A stretch of 64,000 nt of DNA from Monosporascus cannonballus (Eukaryota > Ascomycota > Sordariomycetes > Xylariales), in NCBI GenBank assembly GCA_004154925.1, contig QJNS01000015.1, forward strand, positions 124,001 to 188,000. Reading direction: 5' to 3'. Positions 23,831 to 37,692 of the stretch are shown piece by piece (the stretch's first letter is position 1; the number at the start of each line of letters is the position of its first letter). Under the pieces are notes generated by a model, which was given only the letters and a program-made list of their open reading frames with translations, did no database searches and was not told where the DNA came from. Made by a program: the position numbers and the translations under genes.

Positions 23831-24682
23831 TATATATTATATTAATTAATTAAAGTTTTTTATTTACTATATATGACTTATTTTATATTTCTATAATACG
23901 TGGTATATATTTTATTATAGCGAATTTAAATTTCAATATATTTAATTTTATTCATTTTTAATATTTTGTTAGTTATTTTTTTAAGGCCTTTAAGTTAATT
24001 CTTTAATTTTTTATAATTTTCTTTGAACTCTTTATAATAATGAATTTGATATATATTAGGGTTGAAATATATTAATATTTTATTTATTTTTATTATATAG
24101 TTTACCGTTTGAATTAGTTGTTTTTCGAAACGGAAGTTTAATTGCCTTATCGTTTAGATTTTTTGAAAAAACTTTAGAAATATCCTATTTTACTATAATT
24201 AAAGTACTTTACATGGTTTTTGTTTTTACGTTAAATTAGTTTAAATCTTGTATATTTTAATGCTATATTATACGAAATAACAAACGTATTTCTTTTTCTC
24301 TGTTTAATTCGACTTAATATAAATAAATCGTACGATATATTACTTTTTTAAAAAAAATTATTATGTAATAATTTTAAATGCTTTTATAGTATATTTAGCT
24401 AATGTAATTCATTATTCGATACCATCAATTTTATTTTGAATATAATTATTTAAAAGTTTTGCAAAATATATCGATAATAATATTAGTATCATTATTTCTT
24501 TATCTGGTTTTTTTTTAAAATCTTTAAAAATAATTACGTATTTTAAAGAAAATCAATCCTTTTTGTCGTGATTAAAAAGTTTTTATACCTTAAACCGTTT
24601 TTCGTCTGAATTACCGAATTTATTATGTAATTTATTTTCGAAATTAATATGTAAGAAAAGAATTTTGTTGATAATTAGTTTA

Positions 24683-26480
24683 ACATATTACATAAGTAAG
24701 CTGGATATATAAATAAGCTGGATATTTTCTTTTAATGATTACGATATAAAATGGCTTATAAAACAATCGAGATTAAACTTATCCGTTTAAGCTAAGAAAA
24801 ATAACCGAAAATTAATTATAAAAATTTTGATTTTATTTATAATATTTTATATTTCACTTTAAAGATGCGATATAAGGATATACCCACTTAAACCGATATG
24901 ATTTCTTTTTTATAAAAATTAACGCCGATTAAAGAAAAATCGATTATCGAAAAAGTCTTAATCTATATACGCAAATATTTTTTATCCGGCTTTAATACGT
25001 TAAAGATATAGAGAATTTGCTGTTTACATAATACATTGCGATACGTATTGGGGTTAATTAGGTATTTAATTTTATTAAACGGCCAAAATTTTTTTTAACG
25101 TGTTTAAATAATTTACTAAATTACCCAAAGGTCTTGTACAAAAATTTAGAAATATTTCGAAAATAATATAAACTTATCCGGATTATAATTACAAATATAA
25201 CATTATAAAAAAAGATATTTATAGCTTTAATAAAACAGCATTTTTATTAGAAGTTTTTGTAATAATCAGTATAATTATTATTGGCGTTAAAAAACGTGGA
25301 AACTTTAAATATATTTAGTAAGAAAATCGAAAAGAATTTATAGTAATATAAGCCGTTAATTTTTAAAGCTAGGCTTTACTTTTATTTATTATCTTAATGA
25401 AGAAAACTTACCTTTTTTGGTAGTTCGCCGATAACATATTGTTATTTGATTAAAGATTTATTATAAGCGAAAACGGCTAAATAATAAATAAATTAAATAT
25501 GAAAAAGATTAAATATTTTAATAAGTATATTAAAAAGAGGATTAAATATTAAAAACGGTTTTTTATTTTCGATGGTTACGAAAATTATTACGCAGATAAC
25601 GGTATTATTACGCTTTATATACCTGTTTTTTCCTTTTATTAATTTTAATTTTTCGACGTATCCTGGTTTTTTGTATTAAAATGCGCTTATTTCTTATATA
25701 TAAAAGATCTTATACGACGATATATTATTTATATCGTTAAAGAGAAATTTATTGCCGGTTTTATAACGCCTTTAAAGTTATTATAACGACCGATAATATT
25801 AAATCTAAATTTGCAAAAACGGGATTTGTTTTATTCGATTTTAATTGCGTTTCTTTATTTAAAAGTTTTAATTATATTTATATTGACCGTTTTGCCGTTT
25901 ACCTTTATTAATTCCGCTTTTTTTATCTGCGAAACCTCCTAGAAATATTATTAAAACGATTTAACGGGGACGTTATTTGCAAAGAAAAATCAGAAATTAT
26001 TAAAGTAATTGGTTAATAGAAAGAGTTAAATTGGTTAATTTTTTAATAAAAAATAACTTAATGCTTTTATACGAAATCGTTTTTTTATTGCAAAGAAATT
26101 CATATTGGCAAAACGAATTACATCCTTAGTAAGCGCCGGAAAACTAAAAATATACGTTTTTTTAAAAAAATATATTTATTATAAGAAAAGTATAAGTTTT
26201 TATAATTATGAAAAAAATGGTAGTAAATAGTTATAGCTAATAACGGCTAAGAATAATCGTTGTAGAAGGGTTTAGAAGGAAAAACGGAAATATAGCGTTT
26301 ACGGTAAGCTCGAATATAATGCGCGTAAATATGAAAAAGTTGTAAATACGTTTAGTAATAAAAAATCCGATTAGTTTAAATTAATTTATTGCGTTATAGT
26401 TGTTTTATTTGAATTTGTTATCGCGAAATGTTAAAAAGTGTTTAACTTATATATCTATCTAGCTTATTTGTATAGTACGT
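24683..26480 (+). mobile_element. Pogo-2: Pogo-like Tc1-mariner DNA transposon inside Gypsy-3
   Basis: Inverted ends of about 27 bp (left ACATATTACATAAGTAAGCT, right inverse of ACGTACTATACAAATAAGCT) are flanked by TA (24681-24682, 26481-26482). The word AAATAAGCTGGATA is repeated just inside the left end. Length is 1798 bp. The partial gypsy copy near 30.85-30.95 kb runs across this position without the insert. The plus strand near 26230-26360 encodes a degenerate zinc knuckle (see next entry). The DDE core (about 24.9-26.1 kb) is too mutated to read. Confidence 0.78.
26230..26360 (+). pseudogene. Pogo-2 transposase C-terminal zinc-knuckle remnant
   Basis: One frame reads EKRKYSVYGKLEYNARKYEK. 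Its spacing matches the CxxCGKxGHNARTC knuckle that ends many fungal Pogo/Fot1-like transposases, with Cys and His codons replaced by Tyr codons as C-to-T and G-to-A mutation would do (TGT to TAT, CAT to TAT). This is a remnant only; upstream stops break the frame. Confidence 0.62.
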
Positions 26481-26814
26481 TATCCGATTCTCTTTTTTAA
26501 AAAATAATTTCTTATAATGGGTTCGAATTAATTAATTCCATTTTTTAGTAGGTATGTCTTTAAGGGCAAAACGTAATTGGTTAATTTATTAAAAAGGAAA
26601 AAATCGAAAATAAACGTATATCTGAAATAAAAAATTCGAAAAGTATTTTTTTTATAAAATATAGTTCGAGTGTTTCAAAATTCATTTTAACACAAAATGT
26701 ATATATATATATATATATAATAACTTTAAATTAATTAACAAATTGTTAAAAATTTCGCCATAATTTTTCGAATATAGATTAGAAATTATTATGTAAATAT
26801 TTTTTTTGAAATAT

Positions 26815-27205
26815 TGTTTAAAATTTAACTATTTTATTAAATAAAATTTTATAATACATAAAGCCTAAAACATTAATTAATTCTTAAATATAGATTATAT
26901 AAGTATATACTAATAAAAACTGTGTAAAATTTAAAAAATAAATATATAACTATTTACGTTTTATAATATTAAAATTATTTAAAATATTATAATATTATTA
27001 TGAATTATTATTACTTAAAGTATGAAAATTACGAATATATATTTTTCAATTTAAGTATTTAGCTTATTATTAATAAGTTAGTAATCCGGCTTATTGGCTT
27101 ACTATTAGTAAATTGGTGATTTATTACGTAATTTAACTTATTTAATCTTTTTGGCTGTTTTTCTTAGGACCGTGTTCGGAGGCCTTAATTTGTTAAAACG
27201 TAATA
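26815..27205 (-). repeat. Gypsy-3 5' LTR
   Basis: The right end is sharp (CGTAATA then TSD GTTAC). The left end is approximate because the sequence there is nearly pure A/T. The part at 27056-27190 (TAGCTTATTATTAATAAG and following) matches 17715-17870. Confidence 0.75.
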
Positions 27206-28873
27206 GTTACGTAATAAATTCGAATAGATTTTCGATTTTAAGACGAAATCCGTTTAAATCCTTTCGGATCTAAAGGGAATACGATCTAGAAAATTTCAGA
27301 AGGATTTATAGATAACAAAAATTTTAATATTAAATATATATATTTATTATTTTGTAATTACAATAATATTAAATTTTATTATTAATTTAGTATTGAAATT
27401 TGTTTTGTTATTATAAAATATTTTAGAAAACTTTCGAATATAAATTTTTATAATATTTCTATTATTTTACATTCATATAATTAAAAGTTTATAAGTAATT
27501 AAAGTTTTGTATTATAATGTGTTATTATATTCAATGTATTAATACCGTTAAATTTAAAATAACATTTTTCAGTGTTAGAAGTATATTTAAGAAGAAGGTT
27601 TTAGTAATATTTTAATTTTAAATAGTAATTTAAAATATTTCAAAATTTTAATATTTTGCCAATTTAAAATTTTAATTTAGTATAAGGTAATATTTGTATA
27701 CAAATCAATACAGAAATTTGTAAATTAAATACAATTTAAATTTAAATTTTAAGTTTTTAATTAATACAAAGTTTAATTTAAACGTAATGTTTTTAAAAAT
27801 TTGATTTTCGCGAATTTAAGCCTATTTATTGATATTTATTTTGATTTTTTACTTAGCGACGTTATAAGACGTTATATTATATCTAAATAAACAAAGTGTT
27901 TTTTTAAAAATCAAGAAAAGGTAATATATATCTTTTATTGGAAAAAAACCCGAAATACCTTTGTATTTTTACCGGCTTTTCATTATTTCTTAGCCCGTCG
28001 ACAGCTGATAAGTTTTGTAATTCGTTATCCCGAGACGGAAAGGCCGACGTTATTTTTTGGCGTTTTATAACGAAGAAATATTTGCCGTTTTGTGTTTTCG
28101 CGTCGAAAATTCGATATATTCAAAATTCATTCATTATTCTTTATTTTAGCCGTTATTAATAAAACTTTCATAACTGAGAACGTAATAAACATTTAATAGA
28201 TACGGAAATATATGTTAAAAATATAATTAAAATGAGTTTTAATAAAGTATTTATATATTCATATAAATTAGTCGATATTTATTAAGTAAAAATAGAAATT
28301 AATTATCGTTACCTTAATAATTATAATATTTATTTTTTTACTTATCCAAATTAAAAAGTATGCTTTAATTTTTTTAAGCTTTTAATAAATAATAAATTTA
28401 TATAAAAAAGTTCTTAATGTTTTTAATTACGCATTTTAATATATTTAATTATACAAATTTTTAAAAACCATAAATCATAATTTTATTAATTTCCTTTATA
28501 AAGGTTTCGTAATTATTTATTACGATATTAAAAACCTTATTATATAATAAAATATTTATTAACATTATTTAAAAACTTTATAATATGACTAATTTTTAAC
28601 ACCTTTGTAACATAATTTACAGAAGTATTTGTTGATATTAATATAAAGTATATTCTCGAATTTAATTTTTCTTAAAAGGCATTTTGTAAATATAAGTAAA
28701 ACCTTTTTATGAGATATTTATTTGATTATTATTTTTAATAAATAAAGTATTTATTTGCTTTCGTATCTATATTTTTTGTTAATGTAAATATGCTTTTTTA
28801 ATCAACTTTTATTTTAAATATACATAACATATATAATTTAATTTCTTTTATAAAAATACAGCAATAATTAATA

Positions 28874-28997
28874 TGTTATTATGCGAGAACAAAAGCGTAG
28901 CCATTATATTACTAAAAATGAAACCTTGTTAGCTTGAGTACTGACCGCTTTGTTTTAATTTATATACCCATTAGGTGGTACTTAATACTTTGATATA
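28874..28997 (+). repeat. Solo copy of the TRIM-2 124-bp repeat
   Basis: Begins TGTTATTATGCGAG and ends near TTTGATATA. It aligns over its whole length with 21691-21814 but is more mutated (AGTCTAGCC to GCGTAGCC, GTGG to ATGA). No second copy is nearby, so it looks like a solo LTR. Confidence 0.7.
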
Positions 28998-31900
28998 GTA
29001 TTTATTAATAACACAGCGTTTTGGATAAAAATATTTTTATTAATTTTCGTATTTCAGGCAATTGTGAAGTCTTCGACTTAATATATAATATTATTTTTTT
29101 CGTAATTTTTGTTATTTTTGTTCATATTTTCATTATTAGATATAGTTTCGAAATCGTTAAAATGTAACGTACGTAAAATATATAATTCTTTGTATACCAA
29201 TTTATCCTTTTTATTAACGACCGGTATAAAATAAAATACGTTATTTATTTTTACGTTTGTAGTTATTTTTTAAAACATATCTAAAAGTAAAATATATATT
29301 ATACAGTTATTTATATAACTTTCGTTATTATTATCGTTTTTTATAATTACTTAAATATCGACAATTTACTGTTTCGTAAATTCGATATTACAGTGTTGTA
29401 AAGATATTTCGAAATAATATTTTCATATACAAAAAGGTATTAAATCTGTATATTTTGGCGCCGTTATAAATAAATATAACTTTTATTATTTTTAATATCA
29501 GTTTTCTTAAATTTATTAAATATGAATTTTCGAAAAGTTTATTTACATATTAGTTTTAATAAATTACATATAAAATCGTTGCCAGAAGTAATTTAAATAG
29601 TTAGATGTTTAAATAATATTTAATATATAGTTTTAATGGATAAATTGTGAGCTTATTCAATAGAATTTAAAGATATTTCAGTTGTTAAAATAAAATTAAA
29701 ATCGTTTTCACTTATAATTAGATTTGAACCTCAAATACGGCTTTATATCATAATATTAATTGCAAATAGTTTAATTATCATTGTATTTCTAAAAGGATTT
29801 TAAAATAAATTTTGGATTATTATAATATAATATTAATTAAAAATAAAAATCCGTAGTAACCTTTTAATATTAAATCTGCGGTATATTAAATGGATATTTT
29901 TACAGATTAATAATTATATTACTTATAAAAATACAAAATGTTATTTTGGAAATATTATAATTCTAGATTAATTTTGTACAATTATTTATATCGAAATTAT
30001 TAGTTATTTATTTTATTAATTCAGGTTTAATTAGGGTAATAAAATCCGTTTTTGTATATATGTATAATACGTTAATAAATATATTTTTTATTCGTTATAT
30101 ATTTTATATTTTCGTCGTTCATAATATACGGTATATATTTTATTATATCGATATAAGATTTTTTAGCAAATAATGTTTTTTATATCTAATATTTAAAAAA
30201 GGTTTCTTTAAGTTTTTTTAGTTAATATTTTAGCTTTTTGTATTTCGCATCGAATTTTTTTACGATAGCCTTTATTCTTATTATGTTCGAATTATACTAA
30301 TATTTTATTTATTACAATGAAATAATGTAACGTTTACGTTAATAAATGTTTTTTCGAACCAGAAATTTAAGTACCTTATCGTCAAAGCTTTTTATTAAGG
30401 TTTTGACAGTATTTTATTTTGCTATTAATATAATATTATATTTGATCTCTTTATATTAAACCTTTTTAAATTCAATATGTTTTGATACGATATTATTATT
30501 AGTAAAAAAATGCATTTCGCTGTTTTTATTAAATTTAAGAGTTTTAAGTCATAAAATATATTACTTTTTCTATATTAAACTATTTAGTATTAATTCTTTT
30601 TAGGTTTGTAATATATTTATTAAATATATCTAATTATGTAGTTTATATAATTTCGTGTTTTATCTTGGATTAGAAATTTGTATAAAATATACTATAAAAA
30701 TGATCGGTTGCGTTGTTTTATTCGATCTTTATTTAAAAGCTTTTAACAATAATTAATTATTTAAAAAGTAATATTTTATCGTAAATAAAATATTTACTAT
30801 ATGGTATAGCGTTTTTCGTTCAGATTAGGAAAATTATTAGGTAATTTATTTTCGAAATCAATATATTTACAAAAATTATTAATAATTTTTAACTTAGTTT
30901 TTAAAAAAAGTAATTTTTAAAACGGGTTTAAATTATTTTATAACGTGATTTATTAAATATATTTGTATAACCATAATTTAGTTTGTTAACTTTCAAAGAA
31001 GAAAAAAATCAAATATTATATTAAAGCGATAAAATTTAAAAAAATTATTATCATAGTCTTAAAAAGTACTTAATAAATATATAAGGCAAAATAAGGCGGA
31101 TAATGTTCGAATTAATAACGTTTTGTTTTTAATAGTATAATAATTACGTTTTTATTTGCGTATCGTAATATTTATATATAATTCCTAATTATTTTTCATT
31201 ATTCTATAATTCGCTTAAGAATTTCTTTAAAAAATATAAATATAAATATAACTTCTAAAGAAATTTGTAGTTTTTAAAACCTAACAAGGTTATGAATATA
31301 TAAATTATATAATCCTAAAAAATATTATATCAAAATCTTTTTAAAATATTTTAATATATTTAAAATCTTTTATTTGGTAAATTAAATTTAAAAAAAATAT
31401 ACGAATTAATTTGAAATTTTACGTTATTCATTTACGGATAATATAATATTTTTAATTAATTTTCTTAAAAATAACATGGTTGATAAAAATGTAATTTATA
31501 AAATCTTTAAATTATAAACTTAAATATTTATATTAATTAAGTCAAATAATATTATGCATTATATTATAGAAATTATTATTTTATTAATTACTTTATTTTC
31601 GAAAAAATGTATTATGGTAATATAATAATTATATTATAATAATATATAAAATGATTGCGATAGTAATAAATTAATATTATATAAATACTAAAATTATACT
31701 AATATAAAAGTTGGTTTATATATATTACATTATATATAAAAAATGCAATATAAAATATTTATTATATTAATAATACGGTATTATTCGATAAACTATTATA
31801 TTTTTACTTAAAAATACCAATAATAATAAAGAATTGTTTAAATTCCATTTAAAATTAATTCATTAATAATTTAATTTGTAAAATTATATTTCATATATAA

Positions 31901-32946
31901 TTTGTAAAAGTGATCTGAAATAAAATGATCTTTAATAAATTCCATATTAAAATATTTATGAATAATTATATTAATATTATTTAAAAATTAAAATCCATTT
32001 TTTGCCGGCCTTAAATAATTAAATTTATTTATATTATTAATAATAAATATAATATTCGTAAAGTTACCAATTTAATTTCTATAATTTTAAGGTTTATAGT
32101 TAAAATTTATTTGGATTTTTTTAAAAAAGTTTTTTAAAAAATACTTGTTATAAGTAAAAAAATTTAAAATAAAGAATAAACGTATTTAAACGTTACGTTA
32201 CGAAAATGCCACATATTATAATATTTGTTTTATAAAAAAACATAACGGATATAAAATTTGCTTTATAAAAATATACGAATTTTATTTAAAAACGAATTTC
32301 GAAACAAAATAATATTAACGTTATATATATTATTTTTTACGAACAGAATGTATTTATTATTTAGAAATTATAATCATCGCTTTTTTAATTATCGATTTTT
32401 GTGGTTTTTTCGTAATATTAATAAAAATTAAATTTAACATTAAAGTTTAATTAATAAATATTTAATCGAAACAAAATAAAATCTTATTATCTTTTAATTA
32501 ACAGTTTTTATAAAAAATTATTGGTATTTACCGTATAACATAATTAACGTCGTTATATTATATAATATAGAAAAATATAAATAAATTTAACCTTTTTTAA
32601 AAAAAAAGTATTTTTAAAAACTTTATTACTAAAAAGGATATAGATTAAAAATTAGTTATTATTTTTAATAAAATGAAAAACGTTATCGTTTTATAAAATA
32701 TTAACTGTATTAAAAATATTTCTGGTTTTAGAATTATACGATATAAAGGTTTATTCGATATGTTTTAATTAAAATTATATGATTTAAAAAGTTTATATTA
32801 AAAATTACAGTATTTACAAACTATTTATTATATTGTTTATGTTAATTTATAACGTATTATTGATAAATAATTAAAAGGTTTTCCTTAAAAAATTTCTTAT
32901 TTATTAGTACGTTTTAATAAAAACTCCGTAATATTTTCTTTGTTTA

Positions 32947-33142
32947 TATCACAGTTTTAAGTGGTACCTTGTAGGTATATAGGGCAGAATAAGGCGGTTA
33001 AGGCTCGATCTGATAAATTGTTACGGCATAGAAAAATAAGAGTCTAGCCATTACACCATTAAAAGTGGAACGTTGTTAGGTCGAGCTCTGACGGCCTTGT
33101 TCTGCTTTATATACTTACAAGGTGCTATTTGGAACTGTGACA
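32947..33142 (+). repeat. TRIM-2 repeat: full copy with an inverted half copy attached
   Basis: A complete 124-bp unit lies at 33019-33142 (TGTTACGG ... ACTGTGACA). Directly before it, separated by ATAAAT, the last 66 bp of the same unit lies in reverse (32947-33012). The same ATAAAT precedes the second repeat of TRIM-2 at 21691. The arrangement would fold into a large hairpin. The full copy is among the least mutated pieces of this block. Confidence 0.7.
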
Positions 33143-35135
33143 GTTTATTTAATATAATCAAAATGTTTAGAAATTATTCTATACGTAATATATTTAATTT
33201 TAATATTAATTAATACGAAATATATATTTTTTAGAAAGTAGGTAATTTTAGGTTTTCCAAAGAAATATTAAGTTCAATATTTTTATAAAAAATTTAACAT
33301 TTATTTAACATTTTTAGTGTAAATATTTTTAATATTAAATACGACATTTTTGAACATACCTATTTTAAATATATAAATATTATGCATATAAAAATATAAA
33401 GATTCCAAAATATAACATTTTAATATAATTTAATATAATCGTATTATTTTATTTAAAATTGATAATTTGGTTTTAAAATTCTCTATAAGTTCCTGTTACG
33501 TTATTAAATTGATAAATACATAGAAATATAAAAAATTATATGTAAAAACTGAAATAAAAATAAAAATTATTATAATTATTTATTAAATTAATTTTTAAAT
33601 CGCTTATTAAACTTGTGGTTTCCCAATGTAACTTAGTATTTTTTTATTTTCTATAAATAAAATAAAAACGTTTTGAAAATTGATGAATCTTTCCCAAAAA
33701 ATTATATATTCTTGAAAATCTCTTTAATAAACGTTATAAATATAATTAATAACAATTTCGGTTTTATTAATTATATTTAAATAAATCGATCGGTATTTAA
33801 TATAAGATATGCGTTTTAATTTAAAAACACGAAATTCTTTATTAATAATGAATATAAAATATATTAATAAAACACGACAATAAAGTCCGTATAACATTAA
33901 TAACGAATTAATAAAAAACACTAAGTAATAATAAATATTATTATTTCAATTTATAAAACCATTTTAATTTATAATATTAATTAAGCCGCAAAATCAAATC
34001 TTCATTTTTTTTAAATAAATATAGAGTTCTTATAATAAATAAAAACAATAATAATATTTTCCATATTAGTATTATATACAAATATTATATTATTAATATA
34101 ATATCAAATATCAAAAGTATAATATTAAAATGTAATATCATTTTATTCTACTTAAATATAAATCGTAGTTCATTTTATTTACAATTATATAGCTATAACA
34201 TATTTAATACAACCATTTTAATTTTCATGAATCGAATTATATTTTTATTTAACGTATAATAATTTTCGTAAATGTTTAACTTTTTATTATATCGATATTA
34301 TTACGCAATAAATCAGAAAATAATAATACTTTACTTAAAAAATAAAATGTATAATTATTATGAAATTTGATAACTATTTTAACTATAATAATTAAATATA
34401 TATATATAGATAAATCTCCAGATTATTATAAAAACGTTTCGTTTTTCGATTCGTATTATACAATTGCCATGTTTTCTTTAAATATATTGTTATCTTATTT
34501 AAAAGTTTAACTTTACGAAAAATAAACATTATTATAAAACATTAATATTTACTTAAAATACTATAAATCATTTTAATTTCCAACAATAAATTTTTTCTAT
34601 AAAGGTTATAGGTTTTTTCTATAATATATTACCAAACTTTTGTGCAACGAAATTTTAATTAACAGACATTAAATATATTTATTAGGTTTCGTATATTCAT
34701 AATTGTTTACGCATTTATATTGTTTAAATATATTAAATAATTAGTTAATCCAATTAATTAAATCATATAATTAATTATTATTTCTGTAAAAAACTAAATT
34801 ACGAATAAAACTTTAAACTTTATGTTAGATTTTTTATATTTATGTTAAAAATAACGTATACTCGTATATATTTTCTGTTTTCAAGCCATAATATCATAAA
34901 ACTTAAAAAAATCAGATATATTGTATTTAACAAATATTAATAATTTAATAAGTTTATATTATAACTAATAAATAGTTTAAACCTTAGTAATAAAAAACCA
35001 ACTTTACTTAAAATTAAAATAATCTTAATAATAAACAATACTTAATGAACAAATATATTTATAAAATGTTTATAATTAAGTTAACATAAATATATTTTTC
35101 AGAGAAATAAAAATGCTAAATAAAACCGTTTTTAA

Positions 35136-35542
35136 ATAATTACCACTTAGGCTTTGCTGGATCGTTACGGGGATTTGGGATTTAATTAGTTAATATTTGA
35201 CGTTATGGATCGATATTTGGAATAATTACGTTTTTCAAAAATAGTTATAATAAAAAACATATAATTTAAAACGGTTAATATCAGTAAATATTGCGATCTA
35301 AAACTATTTAAATTATGGATATAATAAGCATATATATCCTTATTCTGGCTTAAAGTACTTAATTAATTTAAACTCTTAAACTCGTTAAGCTTTTTAAACT
35401 TTTTTGTCGGCTTAAAGGGCTTAAGGTGCCAAGCACCTTAAGCCCTTTAAGCTGGTTATATAACGTCTTGGTTAGAGTTGGGTTTTGTTTTTTTCGTAGG
35501 TCCGACCGTTTGTAAAAAAGCCAAAACCGTTAGGTTATAATA
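35136..35542 (-). repeat. Gypsy-2a 3' LTR, left part uncertain
   Basis: 35290-35542 is clearly collinear with the first part of the Gypsy-2 LTR (minus strand), including CTTAAAGGGCTTAAGG words. Left of about 35290 the match is lost. The start given here only assumes the full length of 407 bp. Confidence 0.6.
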
Positions 35543-37458
35543 TGATTTCTTCCTTTCTAAAATTTTGGTCTTTAAAAATCAAGTTATTTGTTTATTAGTT
35601 TGGTAAATAACTTTCCTGTTTTTATACCGATTATTTCGAGCCGTGTTAAGAAATCTCGTTTTCGTAAATACGTTAAGGCTTTCATTTTTAAAAGCATATT
35701 AAACGCTTTGATATTAAAATATTCTTTTATTTTCGGTATAAAATAGAGTATATAAAATATAAGGTTGTTCGGGGTTCTTTAAAGTATACGCGTTATATCT
35801 ATTATGGCGGTCTTTATAATATTTTCGGTCTTTTAAAAGTTAAATATCAAAAATCTTTTAATAAAAAAGATTATCTGGGACGTAAAAAGAAATAAGTTCG
35901 TAAAATATTACGAACGGCTGCCAACAAACTAGACCCGTTTGCAAAAGCAGAAACGGTTATTTCGTTGCCGTGGTATTAAGATATTCCGTCGAGGTATTAA
36001 GGATATAAAAGTTATGGAAAAGTTCGAACGTTTAAAATAAAAATAACAACGGTTAAAGGCCGCGGTTACCGCAGTTACGTTAACGCAGGCCGCAAATCCG
36101 GTTATTCAGTTAAATGTCGAGCTTACCAACTGGTTAATTATTAATTAAGGTATATCCGTTATCGCTAGTAAACGTTTTTTAACAGGTACTAAACGCCAAT
36201 AAGATTTTTGACGAATTCCCAGGTATTTTCGGAATCTGGGTACTTTTTTTATTTAATTAGGTACTAGGTAAATCCGTTTTGTTTCTGTATGTCTGAAATT
36301 TTTTCCTTCTCGTTCATCGTATTGTTTTTTAATTTTACCTCATTCTAGGATATACGCGTCTTAATTATATCTACCGTTAATTTAACTAAGGAAATATAAA
36401 AAATTAGATGCAATTTAACTTTTAGTAAAAGTTTTAACTAATAATTATTTTCTGAAATCTTCTTGGCGATTTTATATAAACCGATATATTTAAAATCGAA
36501 CTTTTATTAAGTTACTTCGGTTAAATATTTTTGGTAACGAAATAAACCAATTTCCCCTTTTCAAAGGTTAATTCCTTTAATCGTATTCGATTATAATATT
36601 TATTTAATAGGTTTCGTACAAATTTAAATTTGGTGTTTATCTTTTAATGTAATTATTTCAATTATTTAAATATAAAAATTATCTTAATATTAAATGGACA
36701 GTCGTCGCGTATTTCTTTATAAATTTTTAAAGTAAAACCAAAATTAAATTTTGCAAATGTTATTTTGATATTTCCGTAATAACTAGTATTATAAGCCATT
36801 TTTACAATTAATAATTTTTAACCCAATTATTTTATTCGTAATTAATATAATATCGTAAATAAGTTTCTAATATTTAGTTTATTCTTTTTATTTATTTATT
36901 TATTTGTGCTTTAAAAACATTAAATAACTGGAAATTTAAGCCGATTTATATTGTTAAGCCTTGTCAAAACTTAAATGCAAATATTAATGCTTTATTTAAA
37001 ATAATTTGCATTAATAATCCATATATCATAAACATATATTTTAAAAGAATATATTATTTAATAGACATTTATATATTTATAATGTAGTAAGAAATAAAAA
37101 AATTTTATAAATCGGTCGATAATTACAAAAATATTGTTATAATCCACTTTTATAACTGGATTTTTTAATATAAGAAATTTGGTAATAAAATCGAATATAA
37201 CTACATATTATGGTTATTTTGCAATAAGTAATAGCTGTAATTTTCCGTAAGGTTTATGTTGTCGTACTTTGACCTTATTACAAAGCTCGTACCATTATCG
37301 TATTTTTGGAATTATTAGTTTTAATCTAGAAAATGAATATATACGTTAAAGTCATTTTAAGGTTTTGTGGATCCCTGGGTATTTATGTAACTGGTGTTCA
37401 TATATTTCTCGTACAAAGTCTTCTTGATATTCTGCAGAACTTATATTTTGCCCGTTTT

Positions 37459-37692
37459 TTAGTTTTCTAGGGAACCGTCGTTATACTGCTGAATTTTTTG
37501 ATACATATCAAAAGCTAGTACCCGAATTGTCGCAATTTGTTGCGGGCATACATGTCCTTTTATGGTAGTGTCGAAAATTGTATAGCGAACTTTAATTAAT
37601 TTCTTTTGGAAATCTGGTTGCCTGTTTAAAGTATCGGTTTTGCCTTTTTTTAAACCCTTTTTATAAACAATAACGAAGTTAAAATTCGCCAA
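37459..37692 (-). pseudogene. Gypsy-2a RNase H C-terminal remnant
   Basis: A 77-codon open frame reads NFNFVIVYKKGLKKGKTDTL followed by NRQPDF. This is the strongly conserved end of gypsy RNase H (Y.I.YR.GK.N..ADALSR.PD). The following residues lead towards integrase and end at a stop. It is a fragment of pol that happens to lack stops, with no independent function expected. Confidence 0.8.

Larger units (their letters stand above)
17523..27205 (-). mobile_element. Gypsy-3: Ty3/gypsy-type LTR retrotransposon, minus orientation, with four younger insertions
   Basis: LTRs lie at 17523-17909 (3' LTR) and about 26815-27205 (5' LTR), flanked by a perfect TSD GTTAC (17518-17522 and 27206-27210). 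The last third of the LTR resembles those of Gypsy-1 and Gypsy-2, while the first part is different (rich in AATAAGC-type words). Length is 9683 bp; removing Pogo-2, the two TRIM-like elements and the GC island leaves about 6.4 kb. Stretches at 22.3-22.4, 23.3 and 23.9 kb line up with Gypsy-2a at 38.9-39.0, 40.0 and 40.3 kb on the same strand. No coding frame survives. Confidence 0.83.
27211..35135. other. Degraded AT-rich stretch with a partial minus-strand gypsy copy and solo 124-bp repeats
   Basis: Nearly 8 kb without a gene. The part at about 29.0-31.0 kb lines up, on the minus strand, with Gypsy-3 at 22.6-24.7 kb and Gypsy-2a at 39.3-41.2 kb (for example the CCGTAGTAACC words near 29855, and AGGTAATTTATTTTCGAAAT near 30850). 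It is therefore a third gypsy relic whose LTRs I could not find. Copies of the TRIM-2 repeat lie at 28874 and 33019. A short CpG-containing frame at 27938-28159 (73 codons, +) has no recognisable domain. The remainder is A/T-rich sequence I cannot assign. Confidence 0.6.

Noticed and set aside
19123..33142. A CRISPR-like array from the repeated 124-128 bp units
   Set aside because: Units are few, long, irregularly spaced and mutated; the organism is a fungus. They fit LTR-type repeats.
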